64,000 nucleotides of DNA from Bradyrhizobium diazoefficiens (GTDB taxonomy: Bacteria > Pseudomonadota > Alphaproteobacteria > Rhizobiales > Xanthobacteraceae), in NCBI RefSeq assembly GCF_016616235.1, contig NZ_CP067100.1:7437001-7501000 (forward strand), given 5' to 3'. Below the pieces are notes generated by a model. That model saw nothing but the letters and a program-made list of their open reading frames with translations, made no database searches and was not told the DNA's origin. The position numbers were made by a program, and so were the translations under genes. Below are positions 25,445-34,387 of the stretch, in pieces. Position 1 is the stretch's first letter; each line of letters starts with the position of its first letter.

Positions 25445-25660
25445 TCACGCCGATTTGCGCCAGGCGGCTTCGTTCTTCTTTTCGTAATCGTCGAATGCCT
25501 TGACAAGGCCGGACAGGACTTCGGCCGAGGTTTCAAACATCGCGGCGAGCTGCGGCTCGTCGACCTTGCGGATGTCTTCGCGCAGATGCGTCACCGTCTC
25601 CTGGAGACGCTGCTTCATCTTCTGGGTGTGATGGCGAGGATCTTTCTCGGAGGATGCCAT
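25445..25660 (-). CDS. Small charged helical protein, function unknown
   Basis: 71 residues starting MASSEKDPRHHTQKMKQRLQ and ending NEAAWRKSA. It is rich in charged residues and likely a helical or coiled-coil protein (ETVTHLREDIRKVDEPQLAAM). A strong AAGGAG site precedes the ATG at 25660. It follows the GntR gene by 109 bp on the same strand and could be the last gene of the operon. I do not recognise the family precisely. Confidence 0.65.
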   Translation of the reverse strand: MASSEKDPRHHTQKMKQRLQETVTHLREDIRKVDEPQLAAMFETSAEVLSGLVKAFDDYEKKNEAAWRKSA

Positions 25661-25769
25661 GAGGTTTCTCCTTTTCGGATCGATGGTGGGAAACAATCGA
25701 GGCAAAGCCCGGTTCCTGGCAGCAGACGGCGCGCCTTCACCTCATGGTGAACGTGCAACGGTGCGGAAC

Positions 25770-26492
25770 TCAGACCGAGACCGCGTAGATCTCGTATTCG
25801 CCGCGCACCAATTCGATATGCGCGCGCATCGCCGCGGCGGCGCCCTGCTTGTCGCCGCGCATGATGGCGACAACGATGCGGTCGTGCTCGGCCTGCGATT
25901 TTGCCAATCGGCCGAGATTGCGGAACTGGGCGCGACGGAACGGCTGCACGCGCACGCGGGTGGCGAGCGTGATCTCGGCGATGTAGCCATTCTGCGATCC
26001 CGCATAGATCGCGTTGTGGAAGCGCTCGTTGACCTCGTGGAAGCGATCGGGATTGCCGGCGTAGCTCAAAACTCGCAGCTCTTCGTGAACAGCCTCGAGA
26101 CCATGACGCTCGGCGGCGGACATGCGCTCGGCCGCAAGGCCGGCGCACAATGCCTCCAGCTCCGCCATCGCGTCGAACATGCTCTTGAGCCGCTCGATCG
26201 AGGGCTGCGCCACCACCGCCCCGCGATGCGGCCGTGCCTCGACGAGGCCGCTTGCGACCAGCTGGCGCAGCGCCTCGCGCACCGGCGTGCGCGAGACGTT
26301 GAAGCGGCGCGCGATGTCGGTCTCGTCCAGCGGCGCACCGGGGGCCAGGGTCCCGCGCACGATCTCGTCGGCGAGCTGCAGGCGCAATTCTTCGGCGCGC
26401 GTGACCTTGTGCACGCTGGGCTGCGCCCGGTCGACCCGTGGCACCACCGGCTCGGCCGGCAACGTCCCGCGCGGAAGATCGTCAAGCGTCAT
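25770..26492 (-). CDS. GntR-family (FadR/FCD subfamily) transcriptional regulator
   Basis: 240 residues. N-terminal winged helix about 33-100 ([40 protein letters not shown]) and an all-helical FCD ligand-binding domain with metal-type residues in [14 protein letters not shown] and [10 protein letters not shown]. The ATG overlaps the stop of the HpxZ-like gene by four bases, so it is the regulatory tail of the import and hydrolysis operon and probably senses its substrate or an intermediate. Confidence 0.9.
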   Translation of the reverse strand: MTLDDLPRGTLPAEPVVPRVDRAQPSVHKVTRAEELRLQLADEIVRGTLAPGAPLDETDIARRFNVSRTPVREALRQLVASGLVEARPHRGAVVAQPSIERLKSMFDAMAELEALCAGLAAERMSAAERHGLEAVHEELRVLSYAGNPDRFHEVNERFHNAIYAGSQNGYIAEITLATRVRVQPFRRAQFRNLGRLAKSQAEHDRIVVAIMRGDKQGAAAAMRAHIELVRGEYEIYAVSV

Positions 26493-26884
26493 ACGGTCTC
26501 TTTCGGCTCGTCGATGATGCTGACATGGGCGGCGACGACGCGCCAGCCCTCCGGGAAGCGAATCCAGGTCTGCATCTGCCGGCCGACCTTGCCCGGCAAG
26601 GTCTCGCGATAGAAAAGCGTCGAGGCGACGGCCGTGTCGCGGCCATAGCTGGTGATGACGGTCTTCGCAGTGCGACGATTGAGGCCGACCGGCGAGCGGG
26701 CGGCGCGGAAGCCGGCGATCGCCTGGTAGCCGTAGAGGTTCTCGCCGATGCCGTAGCGCAGGGTGCGGGAATCATTGCGGAACAGCTCGCCGAGCACGGC
26801 GACGTCGTTGCTGACGAGGGCCTGCTCATAGCGTTCGAACGCGGCTTTGACTTCCGCGATCACGTCAGGGAGATCGACCTCCAT
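26489..26884 (-). CDS. hpxZ: HpxZ/AtzH-like NTF2-fold protein
   Basis: 131 residues of the HpxZ (DUF3225) family with a SnoaL/NTF2-like fold ([20 protein letters not shown], then [13 protein letters not shown]). HpxZ is linked to oxalurate breakdown; from memory, AtzH of cyanuric-acid degraders, a decarboxylating amidohydrolase acting on 1,3-dicarboxyurea, is of the same type. The gene lies between atzE and the GntR gene, one base after the atzE stop. In this context it most likely removes or prevents a dead-end intermediate before allophanate. Confidence 0.75.
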   Translation of the reverse strand: MEVDLPDVIAEVKAAFERYEQALVSNDVAVLGELFRNDSRTLRYGIGENLYGYQAIAGFRAARSPVGLNRRTAKTVITSYGRDTAVASTLFYRETLPGKVGRQMQTWIRFPEGWRVVAAHVSIIDEPKETV

Positions 26885-26885
26885 C

Positions 26886-28280
26886 TCAAAGTCCTCTCGA
26901 CGCGGGCGCAGCGACGACGCCCATCTTTTCCAACGTGTACGCGACGCGCAGCGCGATGTCCTCGCGCCAGGGCGCGACGATGATCTGCACGCCGATTGGC
27001 AGCGGCTCGAGCGGCACGGGAACTGCGACCACAGGCAGGCCGATGAAGGAGATCGGCTGGGTGTGGATGCCGATGTTGGCGCGCACCGGCAGCTCGACGC
27101 CGTCGAGGTTGAAATTCACCTGACCGAGCTTTGGCGCGGTGCAGGGTGTCGCCGGCGCAATCAGCACGTCGACCGATTTGAATATCTCGGCGAACTGGGC
27201 GCGATACCAGCGGCGGAATTTTTGTGCGCGGTCGACCAGCGGCGCCGGCACCATCGCGCCTGCGATCAGCCGGTCGCGCACCGCCGGATCGAAATCGTTC
27301 GGCCGCTTGCGCAGGCGATCGAGATGCAGCGAGGCGCCTTCGGTGGTGGTGATGACATAAGCCGCCGCGCGGGCGCGCGCGGCTTCGGGAATATCGACCA
27401 CCTGCGTTGCGCCAAGCGCCTTGGCGACGCGGCTGACGGCCTCGACAGCTTCCGGAAACACGTTCTTCTGGAAGTAGCCGCCGGCGATCGCAATGCGCAG
27501 GTCCGAAACCGGATTGCCAAGCAGCGGCAGCGTCGGCTCGAGCCCACGCGTCGCGCAGGCGCTGTCGTCGGCATCCGGGCCCTGCATCACGTCATAGGCG
27601 AGCGCAAGGTCGGTGACGGAGCGCGCGAACGGACCGAGATGATCGAGGCTCGCGACGAACGGGAACGAGCGCGCGCGCGATAGCCGGCCATAGGTCGGCT
27701 TCAGGCCAAAGATGCCGCAGAACGAGGACGGCACCCGGATCGAACCATTGGTGTCCGAGCCGAGCGCAATCGGCACCAGCGCGCCGCCCACGGCGCTGCC
27801 GGAGCCGCCGGAGGAGCCGCCGGTCATCCGCGTGGTGTCGTGCGGATTGCGCGAGGGACCGTCATGGACGTTCTCGCCGGTGAAGTCATAGGCGTATTCA
27901 CCCATGTTGAGCGCGCCGACGAGCACGGCGCCGGCCGCTTCCATCCGCTCGATCAGCGTGGCGTCACGCTTGGCCGGCGCGAGGTCGCGGTTGATCCTGG
28001 AGCCGGCCCGGGTCGGAAGTCCGGCGACATCGAACAGGTTCTTCACCGCGAAGGGCACACCGGCGAGCGGACCGACGGTCTTGCCCGCGGCGATATCGGC
28101 ATCGATCGCGCGCGCTTTCGCACGAGCCCGCTCGGCCGTGACGTCGGTGAAGGCATTGAGGATGGTGTCGTGCTGCTTGATGCGTGCAAGAGCCGCTTCG
28201 ATGGCATCGCGCGCTGACATCTTGCGGCCGGCAACCGCGGTGGCGATCTCTGCGCCCGTCATCTCTGGCTTGGCGGTCAT
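26886..28280 (-). CDS. atzE: AtzE-type amidohydrolase (amidase signature family)
   Basis: 464 residues. Catalytic triad Lys80 ([10 protein letters not shown]), cis-Ser in GGSSGGS (about 156) and Ser180 ([10 protein letters not shown]). The start [19 protein letters not shown] and overall form match AtzE, the 1-carboxybiuret hydrolase, and related Hpx amidohydrolases. AtzE works as a complex with the small AtzG protein, encoded immediately upstream here. The true substrate cannot be read from the sequence: carboxybiuret, oxalurate and other acyl-ureas are open. Confidence 0.8.
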   Translation of the reverse strand: MTAKPEMTGAEIATAVAGRKMSARDAIEAALARIKQHDTILNAFTDVTAERARAKARAIDADIAAGKTVGPLAGVPFAVKNLFDVAGLPTRAGSRINRDLAPAKRDATLIERMEAAGAVLVGALNMGEYAYDFTGENVHDGPSRNPHDTTRMTGGSSGGSGSAVGGALVPIALGSDTNGSIRVPSSFCGIFGLKPTYGRLSRARSFPFVASLDHLGPFARSVTDLALAYDVMQGPDADDSACATRGLEPTLPLLGNPVSDLRIAIAGGYFQKNVFPEAVEAVSRVAKALGATQVVDIPEAARARAAAYVITTTEGASLHLDRLRKRPNDFDPAVRDRLIAGAMVPAPLVDRAQKFRRWYRAQFAEIFKSVDVLIAPATPCTAPKLGQVNFNLDGVELPVRANIGIHTQPISFIGLPVVAVPVPLEPLPIGVQIIVAPWREDIALRVAYTLEKMGVVAAPASRGL

Positions 28281-28287
28281 GGCAGCA

Positions 28288-28479
28288 TCAGGCCGTAAAG
28301 ACCGGCGCCGGCTCGGTCTCGTCCGGCAGCGCGAATTCGTCGACGAGGCGGCCGAGCCGCAGCGAGACTTCCAGATTGGCACGCACCGCGGGCCGCCAAG
28401 CCTCCTCGACCGGCAGCGCCAGCGCTTTCGATACGGCGTCGATATAGTCGTGGATATGATTGTCTTGCGGCTCGGCCAT
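28288..28479 (-). CDS. atzG: AtzG/HpxX-like small subunit (DUF4089, GatC-like)
   Basis: 63 residues starting MAEPQDNHIHDYIDAVSKAL. It matches AtzG, a GatC-like partner that binds and stabilises AtzE (LPVEEAWRPAVRANLEVSLR is the typical core). I used the ATG at 28479; a TTG upstream is less likely. It lies 15 bp after the ABC ATPase stop and 7 bp before atzE, so ATPase, AtzG and AtzE are made from one transcript. Confidence 0.8.
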   Translation of the reverse strand: MAEPQDNHIHDYIDAVSKALALPVEEAWRPAVRANLEVSLRLGRLVDEFALPDETEPAPVFTA

Positions 28480-28494
28480 CACGTTTCCAAACAA

Positions 28495-30330
28495 TCAGTG
28501 CACCGGCAACGACGGATGCGGGATCGCCGTCAGCAGCTCCTTGGTGTAGTCGTCCCTGGGATCGCTGAGGACCTGCTCGGAAGGGCCCTCTTCGACGATC
28601 CGCCCCGTCCGCATCACAATGACACGATCGCACAGCAATCGCACCACATTCAAATCATGCGAGACGAACAAATAACTCATGCCTAGCCGCTGCTTGAGAT
28701 CCTGTAGCAGATTGAGGACCACGGCCTGGACCGAGACGTCCAGCGCCGCGGTCGGCTCGTCCAGGATGACGAGTTTCGGATGCAGCGCAACGGCGCGAGC
28801 GATGCCGACGCGAGCCTTCTGGCCACCCGACAATTGGTGCGGGAAGCGATCCAGCAGATCGTGCGGCAGGCCGACCATCGTGGCCAGTTCCTCGCAGCGG
28901 GCGCGGAGCGCGTCTCGCCCTCTGATGCCGCCGAGCTGCATGATCGGATCGGCGATGGCGCGCGCGGCGGTGAAGCGCGGGTTGAGGCTGTCGGTCGGGT
29001 CCTGGAACACCATCTGGATACGGCTGCGCTGCGGCAGGCGGGCGAAGGCGGCAGGTGCGATGCCGGAGATCGCCTCGCCGTCGAACTGGATCAGGCCGGA
29101 GGTCTGGTCGAGCAGCCGCATCACCATCATCGAGGTGGTCGATTTGCCGCAGCCGGATTCGCCGACGAGGCCGACGCTTTCGCCGTGGCCGATCGAGAAG
29201 CTGATGGCGTCGACGGCGCGGAAGACGTCAGGCTCCGCCGGCGGCTTGCGGCCGAATAGCTTTCCGAGCGTCGCGGTGGCGCCCTGACGGGGGTATTCCT
29301 TGACGAGCTTTTCGATGAGGAGGAGAGGCTGCTGATTCTTCTCCCTTTCCCCGTCCTTCACGGGGAGAGGGTTGGGGTGAGGGGCCGCCTCAGCGAGCAC
29401 GGTGCGTGGAGAGTCCCCCTCATCCGCCGCACCCTGGAGCGCAATTGCGCTCCCGGATGCGTCGGCCTCTCCCCGCGCGCGGGGAGAGGCGAAGGCAGCG
29501 CCCTCCTCCTCTGGTAACAGATCCCGCAAGGACACACCAAGCCGCGGCGTGGCGCGCATCAGCTTCTTCGTGTAGGGGTGCTGCGGGCTCGCGAAGATGT
29601 CGGCGGCCTTCGCGGTCTCGACCACCCTTCCCTTCTCCATCACCACGACGCGGTCGCAATAGGCGGCGGCGAGGCCGAGATCGTGGGTGATCAGGATGGT
29701 CGACATCGCGCGCCGCCTGGTCAGCTCGACGATCAGGTCCATCACCGCCTTCTGGGTGGTGACGTCGAGGCCGGTGGTCGGCTCGTCCGCCATCAGCAGC
29801 TGCGGGTTGCAGGCCAGCGCAAGCGCGATGACGACGCGCTGGCACATGCCCCCCGAAAGCTCGAACGGATAGGCGTGGTAGCGCTCGCGGGGGCGGGCGA
29901 TCTTGACCTGCTCCAGCGCCTCGATCGCTTTCTCTCCGTGGTCGGCGACCTGGGCCTGCTGGACATGGGTGCGCAGCACGTCCTCGATCTGGTCGCCGAC
30001 TTTGCGGATCGGATTGAGCGCCGCGCGCGGGTTCTGGAAGATCATCGAGACTTCGCGGCCGCGCAGATCGCGCATCTGGTCTTCGGTCGCGGCCTTGACG
30101 TCGATGCCCGAGAACATCACCGAGCCCTCGGCGATCCGCCCGGCACGGTCGAGGATGCGCATCACCGCATAGGACGTCACCGACTTGCCGGAGCCGGACT
30201 CGCCGACGATGGCGAGTGTCTCGCCCTTGCCCACGGAGATGTCGACGTGCTGCACGGCTTTGACGATGCCGCGGCGGGTGGTGAATTCGACGGTGAGGTC
30301 GTGGATGTCGAGCAGGCGCTGGGCGGTCAT
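28495..30330 (-). CDS. Double ABC ATPase of oligopeptide-type transporter (DppD-DppF fusion)
   Basis: 611 residues containing two complete nucleotide-binding domains. Domain 1: Walker A GESGSGKS (43-50), signature LSGGMCQ (158-164), Walker B LLMADEP. Domain 2: Walker A GESGCGKS (390-397), signature LSGGQKAR (500-507), Walker B LVILDEP. Such fusions serve peptide/nickel-type (PepT family) importers. The linker, about 277-331, is encoded by a palindromic repeat kept in frame and contains HPNPLPVKDGERE. The ATG at 30330 follows the DppC-like permease gene. Confidence 0.9.
   Translation of the reverse strand: MTAQRLLDIHDLTVEFTTRRGIVKAVQHVDISVGKGETLAIVGESGSGKSVTSYAVMRILDRAGRIAEGSVMFSGIDVKAATEDQMRDLRGREVSMIFQNPRAALNPIRKVGDQIEDVLRTHVQQAQVADHGEKAIEALEQVKIARPRERYHAYPFELSGGMCQRVVIALALACNPQLLMADEPTTGLDVTTQKAVMDLIVELTRRRAMSTILITHDLGLAAAYCDRVVVMEKGRVVETAKAADIFASPQHPYTKKLMRATPRLGVSLRDLLPEEEGAAFASPRARGEADASGSAIALQGAADEGDSPRTVLAEAAPHPNPLPVKDGEREKNQQPLLLIEKLVKEYPRQGATATLGKLFGRKPPAEPDVFRAVDAISFSIGHGESVGLVGESGCGKSTTSMMVMRLLDQTSGLIQFDGEAISGIAPAAFARLPQRSRIQMVFQDPTDSLNPRFTAARAIADPIMQLGGIRGRDALRARCEELATMVGLPHDLLDRFPHQLSGGQKARVGIARAVALHPKLVILDEPTAALDVSVQAVVLNLLQDLKQRLGMSYLFVSHDLNVVRLLCDRVIVMRTGRIVEEGPSEQVLSDPRDDYTKELLTAIPHPSLPVH
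29341..29490. repeat. Palindromic repeat inside the ABC ATPase coding sequence
   Basis: Contains CCCCGTCCTTCACGGGG within 29347-29366 and CCTCTCCCCGCGCGCGGGGA with its completing bases at 29466-29490, the same arms as the intergenic repeats near 7900 and 13270, plus the usual GGTTGGGGTGAGGGG tail. The whole element is read without stop as the interdomain linker. Confidence 0.8.
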
Positions 30331-30424
30331 GCCGGCCTCCCGCCACTCAAAGCGTCGAAAACAACCCCATGCACAGTAGAGACCGCTTTGGAATCCTTGG
30401 GGATTTTTTGACGGCAATTGGCCA

Positions 30425-31324
30425 TCACGTCCTCCGCTGGGGGTCGACGATATCGCGCAGGCCGTCGCCGAGGAGGTTGAAGCAGAACACGGCGATCATC
30501 AGCGCGAGGCCGGGGAACAGCGCGATCCACCATTCGCCTGAGACCATGAAGCCCGCGCCTTCGGCGACCATGATGCCCCATTCGGCGGTCGGCGGGCGGA
30601 CGCCGAGGCCGATGAAGGACAGGCCGGCGGCATTGAGGACGGCGTAGCCCATGGTCAGCGACATCTGCACGATCATGATCGGCATGATGTTCGGCAAAAT
30701 GTGCACCAAGAGGATGCGAAATTCGCCGTTGCCGGAAAGCCGCGCGGCCTGCACGAAGCCGGCGTTGCGGCGCACATTGGCCTCGGCGCGTGCGACGCGG
30801 GCATAGAGCGGGAAGTTCACGATGGCCGTGGCCAGAATAATGTTCTGCACGGTGTTGCCGAGGGCGGCGACGATACCCATCGCCAGCACGAACAGCGGGA
30901 AAGCCATGATGGTGTCGGCGATACGGCCGACGATGCGGTCGGTCCAGCCGCCGAAATAGCCGGCGGCGATGCCGGCGAGGCCGCCCATCAGGAACACCAG
31001 CGCGACGGAGGCGACCGCAATGAAGGTGTCGAGCCGGGTTGCGACGATGACGCGGCTAAAGATGTCGCGGCCGAGCTGGTCGGTGCCGAACCAGTGCGCG
31101 GCCGATGGCGGCTTCAACGAGGCCGCCGTGTCGGATGCGAGCGGATCGTATGGCACCACATAGGGGCCGAAGATCGCGGCAATGAGGATCATGATCAGCA
31201 GGGCGAAGGCGAAGCCGGTGACCCTGTTCTCGCCGAGCACGTAGCGGGTCTGGTCGAGGATGGCGACAAGCCCGGACGTGCGGGCGGGAGCGACAGGTTC
31301 AACAGCAGGCGCAACGGAGCTCAT
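30425..31324 (-). CDS. Oligopeptide-type ABC permease (DppC family)
   Basis: 299 residues, about six membrane helices, N-terminal cytoplasmic extension. HWFGTDQLGRDIFSRVIVAT and the ATPase-contact motif YARVARAEANVRRNAGFV are typical of DppC/OppC. It starts 3 bp after the DppB-like stop; the ATPase gene follows after 94 bp. Substrate is inferred from the linked hydrolases: a small nitrogen-rich amide or peptide-like compound. Confidence 0.9.
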   Translation of the reverse strand: MSSVAPAVEPVAPARTSGLVAILDQTRYVLGENRVTGFAFALLIMILIAAIFGPYVVPYDPLASDTAASLKPPSAAHWFGTDQLGRDIFSRVIVATRLDTFIAVASVALVFLMGGLAGIAAGYFGGWTDRIVGRIADTIMAFPLFVLAMGIVAALGNTVQNIILATAIVNFPLYARVARAEANVRRNAGFVQAARLSGNGEFRILLVHILPNIMPIMIVQMSLTMGYAVLNAAGLSFIGLGVRPPTAEWGIMVAEGAGFMVSGEWWIALFPGLALMIAVFCFNLLGDGLRDIVDPQRRT

Positions 31325-31327
31325 GAT

Positions 31328-32341
31328 TTAGCCCTCCAGCCGCACGCGCGGATCGATCACGCCGTAGAGAATGTCGATGACGAGATTGAGCAGCACGTAC
31401 ATCACCGCCATGGTCAGCACGAAGCCCTGCACCGGCGCGAAGTCCGACGCGATCAGCGCCTCCACCGCGTAGGAGCCGATGCCGGGCCAGGCGAACACTT
31501 TTTCCACCAGCACGTTGGCGCCGAGCAGGAACGAGAACACCATACTCAGCGTGGTGATGACGGGCAGCATCGCGTTGCGGAAGGCGTAGGTGACGATGAC
31601 GGTCGCAGGCGACAGGCCACTGGCGCGTGCGGTGCGGACGAATTCGCTTGCGAGCACGGCCAGCATCGAGGCGCGGGTCATGCGCGCGATCGGCGCCAGC
31701 GAAAAGATCGCCAGCGTCGTCGCCGGCAGAATCAGCTGGCTCAGCGCCGAGCGGAACGCCTCGACGTCTCGCGCGATCAGCGTGTCGATCAGATAGAAAC
31801 CGGTCACCGTCGGTGGTGCGCTATAGAACACATCGAGCCGGCCGAGCGGCGCGGGCGACCAGCCGAGCCGGAAATAGAAGACGTAGACCAGCACGAGGCC
31901 GGTGAAGAACACCGGCAGCGAGACGCCGGCTGTCGTCGTCACCCGACAGAGATGATCAATCCATGATCCCGGCCGCGTTGCCGCGAGAACGCCGAGCGGG
32001 ATGGCTATGACGATCGAAACGATCAGGCCGAGCAGCGTCAGCTCGGCGGACGCGGGCAGACGATTGCGGATTTCGGCCGCGACCGGCTGGCCCGTGGTCA
32101 GCGAGTTGCCGAAATCGCCACGGGCGAGATCGCCCGTGTAGCGGAAGAACTGCTCGATCAGCGGCCTGTCAAGGCCGAGTTTTTTCCGGATCTGCTCGAC
32201 GGCTTCCTTGGTCGCGGCGGGGCCGGCGAAGTAGGCGGCAGGATCGCCGGGCAGCGCCCGCGTCAGCAGGAAGGTGACGATGACGACCCCGACCAACGAG
32301 GGAATCGCGAACATCAGCCGCTTGCCGATCATGGTGAACAT
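31328..32341 (-). CDS. Oligopeptide-type ABC permease (DppB family)
   Basis: 337 residues with the family opening MIGKRLMFAIPSLVGVVIVT and TRALPGDPA, and the loop EFVRTARASGLSPATVIVTY. I placed the start at the ATG at 32341 because GGAG lies 6 nt upstream; ATGs at 32353 and 32332 are possible. It follows the binding-protein gene across a 197-bp gap containing a palindromic repeat. Confidence 0.85.
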   Translation of the reverse strand: MFTMIGKRLMFAIPSLVGVVIVTFLLTRALPGDPAAYFAGPAATKEAVEQIRKKLGLDRPLIEQFFRYTGDLARGDFGNSLTTGQPVAAEIRNRLPASAELTLLGLIVSIVIAIPLGVLAATRPGSWIDHLCRVTTTAGVSLPVFFTGLVLVYVFYFRLGWSPAPLGRLDVFYSAPPTVTGFYLIDTLIARDVEAFRSALSQLILPATTLAIFSLAPIARMTRASMLAVLASEFVRTARASGLSPATVIVTYAFRNAMLPVITTLSMVFSFLLGANVLVEKVFAWPGIGSYAVEALIASDFAPVQGFVLTMAVMYVLLNLVIDILYGVIDPRVRLEG

Positions 32342-32397
32342 GCGGTGCTCCATCCGCCTTGCGTCTGTGAGCACGCCCGCCCCGCACGCACCGCTGC

Positions 32398-32510
32398 GTT
32401 CCCTCCCCCCTTGTGGGGGAGGGCTAGGGAGGGGGGTGGCTCCGGGAGAGGTCTGAGTTCGTGGCTACCCCTCTCCCCAACCCTCCCCCACAAGGGGGGA
32501 GGGAGCCTGA
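32398..32510. repeat. Palindromic repeat between binding-protein and permease genes
   Basis: CCCTCCCCCCTTGTGGGGGAGGG (written here as arms CCCTCCCC and GGGGAGGG, 32402-32424) and CTCCCCCACAAGGGGGGAG around 32481-32505. As in the Liv-type operon, it directly follows a solute-binding-protein gene, a place where such elements can protect the upstream mRNA. Confidence 0.75.
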
Positions 32511-32538
32511 AGAGCGTGCTCACGTCGCCCATGTTCCC

Positions 32539-34161
32539 TCACCCCTTCGCCATCGCGCGGTAGTCGAGCCTCCGGTGGAACCAGTATTGGTAGCCGCTGA
32601 TGTTCTTCTGCATCGCGACGTTGACGAAGGGCTGGTACAGCGGAATCCGCGGGATGTCGGTGTAGGCGAGATCGATGAAGCCTTTCACGTCGGTGTCGTA
32701 GGCCGCCATGTCGCCGGCAGCTGCTGCAACGCGCGCGCCGTCGATCAGTCTGTCCATCTCCGCCGACTTGTAGCTCATGGTGTTGAAGACGGAATTGTTG
32801 CCGTGATAGCACCAGTAGAAGAAGTATTCGGGGTAATCGAGCCAGCCCGAGAACACGTTGGTGAAGAGCGGCATCTCCTTCTTGTTCAGCTCGGTGCGCC
32901 AATTGGCGCCGGGCACCTTGTTGATGGTGGTCTTGATGCCGATCTGCGCGAGGCTCTCCTGGACCAGCACGCAGAGCGGCTCGTTGACGCCGGCAAAATT
33001 GAGGTCGAACGAGATCGTGGTCTCGAAACCGTTGGCGTAACCGGCTTCCGCCATCAACGCCTTCGCCTTGTCCATGTCGGTGTTGTATTTGTGCGGCTGC
33101 GGCCAGGCGACTTCGGTCGGCTTGTCCTTGGGTGCGCCGAACATCGGGTTGGCGAGGCCGAACATCACCGCGTCCATGATCTTCTGATAGGGCAGCGCGT
33201 AGGCCACTGCCTGCCGCACCTTCGGATTGTCGAACGGCGGCCTGGTGACGTTCATGCCGATATACTGGATGCCGTTGGAGAACGGCAGCGACACCACGTT
33301 GAGCTTGCCGTTGGCCTTCATCTCCTGAAAGTCCTTGTTCGGCAATTCGTAGGAGATGTCGGCGTCGCCGCGCTCGAGCAGCGCGCGACGGTTGCCGGCC
33401 TGCGGCACCATGCGCCAGATCACGCGCTTGATCTTCGGCAGCGGACCGCAGACCCAATCCTCGTTGCGCTCCATGATCACTTCGGTGCCGGCGGTCCACT
33501 TCGTCACCTTGTAGGCGCCGGAGCCTGCGGTCTGCTGTTTCGTGAACTCGAGACCCCAGGGATCCTTTTCGCTGGCGTTCTTCTTGACCAGCTCCGAGTT
33601 GACGATGCAGGGCACGATGACCGCGAGATCAGGGATCGTCAGCCTGTCGTTCTTCAGAAAGTCGACGCGCACGGTGTGGTCATCGATCACCACGAACTGC
33701 TCCGGCTTGGTGAGAGAGCCCGCGCTCATCTGGAAGGTCGGAAAGCCGCCGACGCTGACGGCGCGGTCGAGCGACCATTTCACGTCTTTTGCCGTGACAG
33801 GCGTGCCGTCGTGGAATTTGGCATTCTTGCGCAGCTTGAAGGTGACCGACATGTCGTCGAGCCTAAAGTCCTCGGCGAGCTCACCCCTAAACTTGTCGCG
33901 GTCGTAATACGGCACGCCGCCGGGGCCGCTCTTCATCTCATGGCTGATCAGCCGGTCGTAGCAATTCCAGGACACCTCGTAGCCGGGCACGTTGGTGCCG
34001 ACGCCGTGGATGTCGAGATTGTTTGGGCCGCCTTCCGACACGATCAGCAGCGTCTCCGAGCGCGCGTCGGCGTAGGCGGAGGAGATCACCTGCGGCACCG
34101 CCGGAAGCGCTGCGCCTGCGGCCAATCCGGACACGGACTTGAGGAAATCGCGGCGCTTCAT
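32539..34161 (-). CDS. ABC solute-binding protein, family 5 (peptide/nickel/opine type)
   Basis: 540 residues. A twin-arginine signal (MKRRDFLKSVSGLAAGAALP) implies folded export. SBP_bac_5 fold: FKLRKNAKFHDGTPVTAKDV near the start and QYIGMNVTRPPFDNPKVRQA in the middle. It is the first gene of the leftward operon with a sigma-54 promoter 44-58 bp upstream. It selects the compound that the AtzGE-type enzymes attack; the ligand pocket cannot be read from sequence. Confidence 0.9.
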   Translation of the reverse strand: MKRRDFLKSVSGLAAGAALPAVPQVISSAYADARSETLLIVSEGGPNNLDIHGVGTNVPGYEVSWNCYDRLISHEMKSGPGGVPYYDRDKFRGELAEDFRLDDMSVTFKLRKNAKFHDGTPVTAKDVKWSLDRAVSVGGFPTFQMSAGSLTKPEQFVVIDDHTVRVDFLKNDRLTIPDLAVIVPCIVNSELVKKNASEKDPWGLEFTKQQTAGSGAYKVTKWTAGTEVIMERNEDWVCGPLPKIKRVIWRMVPQAGNRRALLERGDADISYELPNKDFQEMKANGKLNVVSLPFSNGIQYIGMNVTRPPFDNPKVRQAVAYALPYQKIMDAVMFGLANPMFGAPKDKPTEVAWPQPHKYNTDMDKAKALMAEAGYANGFETTISFDLNFAGVNEPLCVLVQESLAQIGIKTTINKVPGANWRTELNKKEMPLFTNVFSGWLDYPEYFFYWCYHGNNSVFNTMSYKSAEMDRLIDGARVAAAAGDMAAYDTDVKGFIDLAYTDIPRIPLYQPFVNVAMQKNISGYQYWFHRRLDYRAMAKG

Positions 34162-34204
34162 GGCAGGTGCTCCAACACAAAAGTCTTTGGTTGGAGCTGG
34201 CTTC

Positions 34205-34219
34205 GCAAGGTTCGTGCCA
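34205..34219 (-). promoter_or_regulatory. Sigma-54 promoter for the import-hydrolysis operon
   Basis: On the minus strand TGGCACGAACCTTGC is an exact TGGCACG-N4-TTGC match. It ends 44 bp before the ATG at 34161, leaving a leader of about 33 nt. Spacing and strength mirror the atzF promoter at 23443. The upstream region 34220-34387 is AT-rich near 34258-34277, as is common where IHF bends DNA for NtrC-type activation. Confidence 0.8.
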
Positions 34220-34387
34220 AGGCTTAACGAGGCATTATCCTCGCACCAAGCTACTGAAATGATGAATTATTTTTCCTATTTTCGCGTCACGCTGCAAGAG
34301 GCGGCAATGCTATTGCTTGCATACAAAGCTGCGAGATTGACTAAATAATAAGCTGACAAGGAGTAGAGCCCATTCGGAAGGCGGCGC

